Part shown: positions 57,177 to 64,000 of the stretch, piece after piece
Layout: each line of letters starts with the position of its first letter
How positions within the stretch are numbered: the first letter of the stretch is position 1
Origin: Datisca glomerata
Lineage: Eukaryota > Streptophyta > Magnoliopsida > Cucurbitales > Datiscaceae
Assembly: GCA_003255025.1 (NCBI GenBank)
Contig: QANY01002375.1
Coordinates: forward strand, 2,141,109 to 2,205,108
DNA length: 64,000 bases
Direction of reading: 5' to 3'
Position numbers and translations under genes: made by a program
The notes under the pieces: generated by a model
The model's input: the letters and a program-made list of their open reading frames with translations, nothing else
Database searches by the model: none
What the model was told of the DNA's origin: nothing

Positions 57177-58829
57177 TTACCAATGATCTCCACATGAGCA
57201 AACTCCATCTTTGAAATGATGAAATCTACTTGAATCCCTCGCCACAATCTCCCTTCCTTCTATCTTAGATATTAACTTAGTCACTAAATGACAGTCCACA
57301 CAAACTCTCAGATTCTTAACAATCATCAAACGAGTCCCCGGAGCCGTACTAATTAACCCAAATCCGATTGCCAATTTCTCACTGTGATGGAGAACTATTT
57401 CCTCCTTTGTATTCTCATCCACATTTTGCATTACCATGCTTGTGTTTGGCTCATACCCAATACCCTTCATTTTTACAACGAGATTTCGCAAGTATCTATC
57501 TATCTCTTTACTCATACGATGTGATCCATCTCCTGACTCAAAGCTATGAATCGTTTTGTCAATCTCAATCAACGTACATGCTTTCTCTTTCCTTATTCCT
57601 CTGCTAACCATCACTTTTCTCACTTTCGCTACACCTTCCATGTCACCCACGCGTCCATAGAAATTAGATAACAACATATAGGCACCGGCTTCTTTAGGTT
57701 CTAAATCGAGCAATTTCTGACCAACAATCTTCGCCAACTCGATGTTCTTGTGGGAACAACACGAACTTAAAAGTGCCGTTAAGATCTTTGAATCAGGATT
57801 TATGGGCATGTTTAGTATGAAATCATGAGCCTTGTTCAAATGTCCGGCTCGTGCTAGAAGATCCACCATACATGTGTAATGTTCAATAATCGGAGTGATT
57901 GAGTATTTACACATCATGATATTGAAGTTCCGCCAACCTTCCTGTACCAGTCCTGCATGACTGCATGCATATAAAATAGCCAAGAATGTGATTTTGTTTG
58001 GGAAAACGCCGTCTTTCTCCATCGCATCAAACGCCTCAAGAGCTTTCGATCCTAAGCCGTGTTTTCCATAACCATCTATCAAACAAGTCCATGAAACTAC
58101 ATTTCTCAAAGGCATGTTCTTGAAACTTTTATATGCATCATCCAAGAATCCGCATTTCGCATACATATTAACAATGGCGTTTCCGGCCGGTAAATATAGG
58201 TCGAACCCGTTTTTAATCACTAAAGCATGGATCTTTTTACCATTGACAAGAGCTGCAAGATCAGCACAAACTGAAAGAACACTGACCATTGTCATGATAT
58301 CTACTTCAGTACCTTCCATTCTCATTCTCTCAAAGAGATTTAATCCCATCCTTGCTTCGGAATTACGCACGAGGCCCGAGATCAGTGAGTTCCAGGATCC
58401 GACATCTCTCTCCAACATGTCATCAAACAATTGGATCGCCTCGAATGTTTCGTTCGAGCAACACAAGGCATAAATCATGCTGTTAGTAGCTATTATGTCT
58501 CTATGGGGAATTTCATCAAACACTTGGCGTGCTTCTTTGATGTAAGTGGATTTAGAGTACATGTCAAGAAGGGATGTCATGAGAAAGTTGTCTGTGTCAT
58601 TCCCTTGTTTGAAGATCATACAATGAAACTGCTTCCCTTCCTCAACTGCTGCTACTTTTCCACAAGCTCTGATAGTGGCTGAAAGAAGAAGGTCTGTGAT
58701 TTTGAAACCAATTCTATGGATTTGATGGAATAAAGTAATGGCTTGATGACTCTGCCCCTGATTTATAAGAGAAGTGAGCCTTTTAAAGTATAAACTGCTA
58801 TGAAGCATCTTCTGCGAAGGCACAGGCAT
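57177..58829 (-). CDS. PPR protein, PLS class with E and DYW domains
   Basis: A 550-residue, intron-free protein of the PLS-type pentatricopeptide family; such proteins bind organellar transcripts and direct C-to-U RNA editing in mitochondria or plastids. Repeats run from about residue 42 to 346, seen as recurring SWNSLISG (145-152), NAIVNMYAKCG (217-227), SWTCLIDGYGKHG (246-258) and YTCMVDLLARAGH (318-330). E motifs cover about 347-415. The DYW domain (about 430-550) holds the deaminase HSE motif (His482, Glu484), the zinc ligands CVDC (510-513) and the terminal CSCGDHW, so the end is DHW instead of DYW. The usual GCSWIE of the PG box reads ACTLIEI (417-423). It is shorter than most family members, with only about nine repeats, and lacks a clear transit peptide; a longer start upstream is not open. 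It is convergent to the DAP3 pseudogene. Confidence 0.95.
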   Translation of the reverse strand: MPVPSQKMLHSSLYFKRLTSLINQGQSHQAITLFHQIHRIGFKITDLLLSATIRACGKVAAVEEGKQFHCMIFKQGNDTDNFLMTSLLDMYSKSTYIKEARQVFDEIPHRDIIATNSMIYALCCSNETFEAIQLFDDMLERDVGSWNSLISGLVRNSEARMGLNLFERMRMEGTEVDIMTMVSVLSVCADLAALVNGKKIHALVIKNGFDLYLPAGNAIVNMYAKCGFLDDAYKSFKNMPLRNVVSWTCLIDGYGKHGLGSKALEAFDAMEKDGVFPNKITFLAILYACSHAGLVQEGWRNFNIMMCKYSITPIIEHYTCMVDLLARAGHLNKAHDFILNMPINPDSKILTALLSSCCSHKNIELAKIVGQKLLDLEPKEAGAYMLLSNFYGRVGDMEGVAKVRKVMVSRGIRKEKACTLIEIDKTIHSFESGDGSHRMSKEIDRYLRNLVVKMKGIGYEPNTSMVMQNVDENTKEEIVLHHSEKLAIGFGLISTAPGTRLMIVKNLRVCVDCHLVTKLISKIEGREIVARDSSRFHHFKDGVCSCGDHW

Positions 58830-60183
58830 ACTAAAGCCATATACATACCCCCAACTCTGGGTCCGATCCTACTTCTATAAGTTCTAAAGATCAGCTTGTG
58901 ATTTGTAATGCATCAAAACCAACGAAGCTTTTTATATTTTTCTTTTATGAAAACATGTAGTAGTGCATTCTATACTTCAAATTTATCCATCTAGCCCTTC
59001 CAACTTCCAAGCAATCATTACCCTTTTTCTATACTTTTTTTTGACGAAAATCTGAATTCTATACCCAACTCTTAAAATAAGAAGGGTTGTTAGCAATAAT
59101 GACCTATTGTAAATATAATCTATTAACTAATACTATATAATGCATGAAACACTAAAATCTTTGTTATTTCTAAAAGAAACCAGCCATATTTAAAACTTTG
59201 AAAGAATCTTTGCATATAAGAAATTCGGTGGTCATTCTTGCAAAGGTTTTATAACTACAATTTCCTAACGCTTGCCCATCATTTCCCAGCAACTCAAACA
59301 CAAAGTTACCTAATTACTATGGACAAACCTAATGTGGAAATGATAGCTTGAAGGTTTAAGTAGTTTTATTATGACAGTGTGTACCCTTTATATAATTGTT
59401 TTTATTTTTTAGTAGTCGCAAATAAAAAAATAATTTGATTCATTCAATTAACTATTTATTTTTTTAGTAGTCAATCCCGTCAGAAATGATAATTTGAAGA
59501 GTAACTATTTGAAATATCATACAAAATTAAAGGATATAATTGAGAAAAGTTAAACTATAATTATGAAATTAAAATATAATGACCATATACGTAATTTTTC
59601 CTAAAAACTTCCTATATAAAAAGTAAAAGTAGACACTTTTTTAGTTATAGTATGGTCACGTGATCTCAATGGAGACTACGTGATCCCAATGGAGGCCACG
59701 TGGCCCTGCCCTGGCCATTCATGGTGCTACATCAGAAATACTTTATTTGAAGATGACAATGCTGTAAGTACATTTTGTTCTTTAAATACAACATATATTG
59801 AAGAAACTTATTCAAGATCACTGCTAACCACATTTGATCCGAAATCTTTAGGGTTACTTCTTCTAATAAATGTTGGTTACATTTTTTTATGTTATTTGTA
59901 TCAGTAATTAATTTATGAATGAGTACACTTGGAGTAGAGAGTTGGGCCTTGAACCAACATGCATATGGCTTCATTTCTTAAGATATCCGTGTAGTGGAAG
60001 TCAACATGAATAGATGAGATACATGGTAAATTACTCACATAACTAATTCACTTAAAAATTAAACAGTATCAAGTGTGGAGATAAATTGAGACAAATATGA
60101 AAATCAATGAACTAAAATGACACATATTAGAGCTAAGAGATTAAGTGAAATATAAAAATTTCAAAGACGTTAATATTATTAAG
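58830..60183. other. Intergenic, upstream of PPR gene
   Basis: No gene recognised. Small frames at 59680-59907 and 59732-59974 show no family feature. A three-unit G-box repeat is at 59657-59702. Confidence 0.5.
59653..59710. repeat. 20-bp tandem repeat with ACGTG cores
   Basis: CACGTG at 59657, TACGTG at 59677 and CACGTG at 59697, exactly 20 bp apart, with GATC.CAATGGAG between them. Confidence 0.85.
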
Positions 60184-60363
60184 AATAGTTTTAGGGTGAT
60201 TAAGTAATTGACATAGTTTTAAGTAATCAAGTGATGTGATAATCATTTATAGCTTGATGTTTTATGATTCATTAAAATGATTTGATAAATTAAACTATAA
60301 TTAAATGTCACATCATTTGATCACTTAAAACTTGATCAATTACTTAATCGGTGTAAAATTATT
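60184..60363. mobile_element. Foldback MITE
   Basis: About 69-bp imperfect terminal inverted repeats: GATTAAGTAATTGA..AGTTTTAAGT at 60198 onward and the reverse complement in 60295-60363 (ACTTAAAACTTGATCAATTA, then CTTAATC). Central spacer of about 42 bp. No coding capacity; target duplication uncertain. Confidence 0.7.
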
Positions 60364-60962
60364 ATATTATTAAAACACAAAATGTGTGGTTAAGGGCACA
60401 TTCCGCCTATGCTTACATGTATAATTATAAATAACTTAAACGTTACATTTATAGCTTTATTTTCTTATTAAATTCAAGAATTCCAGCTTTGTTGTTATAT
60501 AATCAACTCACAAACTTCACATCACACTAAACCATATTCAAGGTTCCAAATTCTTCTAGTCTCTCTATAAAAAACTGCTTTCAATGCTTGAAAAAAGATT
60601 TTTGATAAGTTATTTTAAATTGTTTGTTATTTAGCTTTTTTTTTCTTTCAATTCTGTAGGGTAATAAAATATGAAACTCTATACATTACATTTGGTTATG
60701 AAATATAAATATTTTTATTAATTAATAAAAATATTTTATACTTTAATGTATCATATGCTTAACTAAAAGTATTACACAATACACATGTCGAATCTTGAAA
60801 ACAGACGAGGTATTTCCTGTCTGTCTTAACATTTTTTTTTCCAAATCACGTCTTAGCATTAAGTTATGACTTAATGAATCTTATAACATGAAAGAATAAT
60901 ATGGAGATACATATAATATATCAAATCCATTTGTGAATCCTAATGTTGACTATTTTGGTAAA
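60364..60962. other. Intergenic AT-rich region
   Basis: Nothing recognised. Confidence 0.5.
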
Positions 60963-61402
60963 GACAATTCAAAAATGCTAAAAATGAAGGGAGATGTTGT
61001 TGAAATTATGTTCATAAAGCAGTGTAATAACTACTTATAAGTAAATAATTATTTATTTGACAATTATGTATTACTGAATTTTATGAATAAATTGAAAGTT
61101 TCCTTTAATTAAAGTGTGTTTGAAATTTACTTAAATCCTGAAACTATTATCAACCTAAGTAGAGTAAATACCGAGCGATCAGACAATTCAAAAATGCTAA
61201 AAGTGAAGGGAGATGTTGTTGAAATTATGTCCATAAAGTAGTGTAATAACTACTTATGAGTAAATAATTATTTCTTTGACAATTATGTATTACTGAATTT
61301 TATGAATAAATTGAAAGTTTTCTTTAATTAAAATGTGTTTGTAATTTACTTAAGTCCTGGAATTATTATCAACCTAAGAAAAGTAAATAGCGAGCGATCT
61401 TC
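60963..61402. repeat. 219-bp tandem duplication
   Basis: Copies start with GACAATTCAAAAATGCTAAA at 60963 and 61182. Both include GAAGGGAGATGTTGTTGAAA, GACAATTATGTATTACTGAA and TATTATCAACCTAAG and end in CGAGCGATC. Identity is above 90% by eye. Confidence 0.93.
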
Positions 61403-61480
61403 CAGACGAACATTTCTAAGATAGTTCAAAATGTTATTCGCAGTCTTAAGATTGATTGTGCAATTGAATCCAATTATGCC

Positions 61481-63042
61481 TGTTAGGTTGACCCAAAGGA
61501 TGCCGGTCTCGAGGCATAAGGGTGGAGACTCTAACTGTTAACCTAGACATGTTATGGAACATGTTGAATTGACCACTAACTAATTAATTTAGAGTAAATC
61601 CATTTATCTAGCTCTAAATCTAATTGTTACATATTAAAGTTATTTTCATAATTACCTTAATCTTAAGATGAATACGAAACTTGACTTAATTACTTGCCAT
61701 CTTTGATATGTCAAAGGAGTGAGTTCGAATTGCCGAACAATAGCTCAACTGTTGGGACCGTGATTCAACTATGTTAGAGTTATGTGATTCACAGATATGA
61801 AATTCGTGGTAAAATTACAAAAGAAACAATATCACCTTATGTTTTATTGATGAGTGTGTGAATAAATAAACAAGGCCTGATACTCGATAACATGAGTCAT
61901 TGAATAAGACATGGTGATCTGTATGAGACACTTCATTGATATGTCTTTCTTATTCACAGTTAATAAACGAGTTAAGAAAATAATAACTAGAGCAGTAAAA
62001 TGATAATTTTACATCTCAATCTTGTTACTGATATTCACAAAGGGTAATGTCATAAAATAATCCATGGATCATGAAATATAAATGTGTATTTGCACCAATA
62101 GATAATGTAACGCGCATGAATCGAGAGTTTTATGGGCATCAGACTTATATTGGAGTCGTACGATGTCGAGATCATATAGGTCGAGAATTTATGAAGATTA
62201 ATTAGTCAGATATTTGAATCTCATAGTTTTATACATGTGGGTCCATTCACTCTCAGGAGTAGCTCATAAAGACATGAATGAGAAACAACATCAGTTGGAC
62301 AAAAATGTGTTTTCGACCAAGACACACTTCCCGAGCTCATATATGATAAGTGACATCACTATTTTAGTGAAAACTAAAATTAATGTTCAAATTAATTATT
62401 TTATTATTTTTTAATTATTAAATAATTAGTAAATACAAAATTAATTAATTAATTAATTATGATCAATTTAATTCATTAATTTGAACTGGTGAATTTGAAC
62501 ATAATTTTGGCTCTAGAGGAAGAAGTGAAAATTGCATATAAGTGTATACAAAATGAGGAATTTTTTGTTTTTGGCATATAGAGTATATGGGTAATTTCTG
62601 TAATTAAATATAAAAGGGTTTGAAACCTAACCCTAAAAAAAGTGAAGTGTGTTAGACAGAGCAGAAAATAGTTTCTCTCTCCCACCCAAAGCTTGATTTT
62701 CCTTTCCAATCATTATTTTGAGAGCCCACACTCAATTCCTACTGATATCTGTGAGAGATATACGTCTGATTCTAATGGGTGGTTGTTGGTGAAAGATCAA
62801 TTACTAAGCTCTGTGAAGGATGAAGATAGAAATTGGATCCCACCAAATGAGAAATTCTCCATTAATTGAAAAGGTATAAATTGTTTCAATATTTTCTAGA
62901 TATGTTTATATGATTATGCATGTTCATTTATTGATTTTGTGTTTAAATGGATTAAATGTTTGTAGGAAAAGCTTTGAAATTCCGCCAATGAACTTGTCAC
63001 GGTTCATTAATTTTTCATCAAACTCTAAAACCCGTTACAACA
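61481..63042 (+). repeat. 5' LTR of a Copia-type element
   Basis: Begins TGTTAGGTTGACCC and ends GTTACAACA. A TATA box (ATATAAAAG, about 62608-62616) is placed as expected for U3/R. A Met-tRNA-type primer site follows immediately. About 1.56 kb, in the range of long-LTR plant Copia elements. The partner LTR is outside the window, so the call rests on the ends and the primer site. Confidence 0.65.
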
Positions 63043-64000
63043 AATTGGTATCGAAGCCTATGGTTTTTAATATGCATATTCATTATTTAAACATTTGTTT
63101 GGATGACTATGATTATATTGGCATATAATTTTTGTATGGTAGATTCAAAGCATTTTTGAATGTATTTTATGAATGGATCCTAATCGATTGACTCTAGGTA
63201 TTATTTTTCAATTTTAAAATTGATGTACGTCAAAATTGTGGCACATGATTTTATGTAATTTAATTTTGCAAGAGTTATATCGTTAAATTTCATGTAAATC
63301 TGTTGTGAACACATTTCGATCGAATCGTTGCACGAATCCTCAAAAGTTGCAAGCACCTCGAGGTCCGCCGTCCATGCCACGCCAAGCGCTGCACCGTACC
63401 CCGCACCTCCGCGTCGTGCCTCGCGTCGTCATTAGGGTTTGTGAAACCCTAGGCGGCAACACTTAAGGTTTAGGAAACCCTAGGATTTTTGGAAACCCTA
63501 GCGCACGCAAGACCCTATTGGGCCTTGGACTGACGTGGACCCACCAAACCTATTGAGGTTTTGGACTGAGCAATTATTGTTTGGCCCAAGTGATTTGTAA
63601 GGACTTGGGATTTGACTCCAAACCCAATCAAGTCCCTAAAAAAATAAGAATTATTTAATTTGGTAATTTTTTAAAACTAGTTAATTAGAATTTATTTCGT
63701 AAATTGTTTTTAAAATAAATCCACTGATTTATTTACTTGGTAATTTTTTATCAAAGTAAAAATTGTTGAAAACTAATTTCAATTGAAATTGAAATTTTAA
63801 AAATGAGACTGGACCTTGGTGAAGTGTTACAAAGATATGGGATATCCTAAAGAAGAATGAGATAATTACAGACACTATGAAGAATAATTTTTAAATTATT
63901 GTAATTTATTATTTTTTTATGGGTTGTAATTATAAATGAGCCATAGAGAGGTTATTTTGAATGCATGATTTATAATTAATCCTACATCCTCATATAACAT
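63043..64000 (+). mobile_element. Internal leader of Copia-type element, runs off window
   Basis: Starts with the primer site ATTGGTATCGAAGCC (63044-63058), one mismatch from the common TTGGTATCAGAGCC type. The next ~900 bp has no clear gag. It contains a GC-rich patch (63340-63520) with repeated AAACCCTA words and then AT-rich sequence. The coding part should lie beyond position 64000. Confidence 0.6.
63436..63505. repeat. Telobox-like AAACCCTA cluster
   Basis: Three AAACCCTAG words at 63454, 63475 and 63493, plus the complement TAGGGTTT at 63433, within about 70 bp. Confidence 0.8.

Noticed and set aside
57368..58682. Plus-strand frames inside the PPR gene
   Set aside because: Antisense shadows of an intact 550-residue gene.
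59680..59974. Frames of 75 and 80 codons on opposite strands
   Set aside because: They overlap each other and the 20-bp repeat; no recognisable domain.

Overview
The window is nuclear DNA of a flowering plant, most likely a eudicot. The evidence is AT-rich sequence, introns with GT..AG borders, a plant-specific microRNA gene (MIR390), a DYW-type pentatricopeptide gene, a wound/senescence-type NTF2-like gene, and several nested plant transposons. I cannot name the species. Gene density is low: I support two intact protein genes and one microRNA gene. The rest is transposons, their debris, and broken gene copies.

Layout, left to right. 1-1130: LTR-like debris with a 234-bp tandem duplication. 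1633-7074: a foldback (MITE-like) element split by a 5.1-kb non-autonomous LTR element (LARD type) that holds two minisatellite arrays. 7075-13900: mostly featureless AT-rich DNA with a hAT-like MITE, another foldback element and a 127-bp tandem duplication. 13906-16051: a Copia deletion derivative on the minus strand. 17527-26129: a full-size but decayed Copia element, minus strand, with 1.6-1.9 kb LTRs; its right LTR alone carries a scrambled fragment of an endogenous caulimovirus-like sequence. 26393-37991: another Copia deletion derivative, minus strand, whose right LTR was split by an 8.9-kb CACTA (En/Spm) transposon at 28983-37917. The CACTA element has a perfect 3-bp target duplication, TNP2-like and TNP1-like genes, a large minisatellite with a 10-N assembly gap, and a captured F-box/LRR-type host gene fragment.

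Right half. 39122-39357: MIR390, with perfect mature and star sequences and a TATA box upstream. 41808-46488: an old Copia element on the plus strand with both LTRs. 46512-52256: a segmental duplication in which one unit carries an intact WUN1/SAG20-like gene (47932-48402) and the other a decayed copy (51870-52256). A truncated, frameshifted nicotinamidase-2-like pseudogene (50058-50424) lies inside the second unit. 52802-56256: a multi-exon pseudogene of mitochondrial ribosomal protein S29 (DAP3). 57177-58829: an intact PPR-DYW gene on the minus strand. 60184-61402: a MITE and a 219-bp tandem duplication. 61481-64000: the 5' LTR and leader of a Copia-type element that runs off the window.

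The genes do not form a pathway. MIR390 acts in the TAS3/auxin-response-factor small RNA route, the PPR protein would edit organellar RNA, and the WUN1-like protein is of a stress/senescence family without a settled biochemical role. The clearest biological story is nested transposition with gene-fragment capture, followed by decay.
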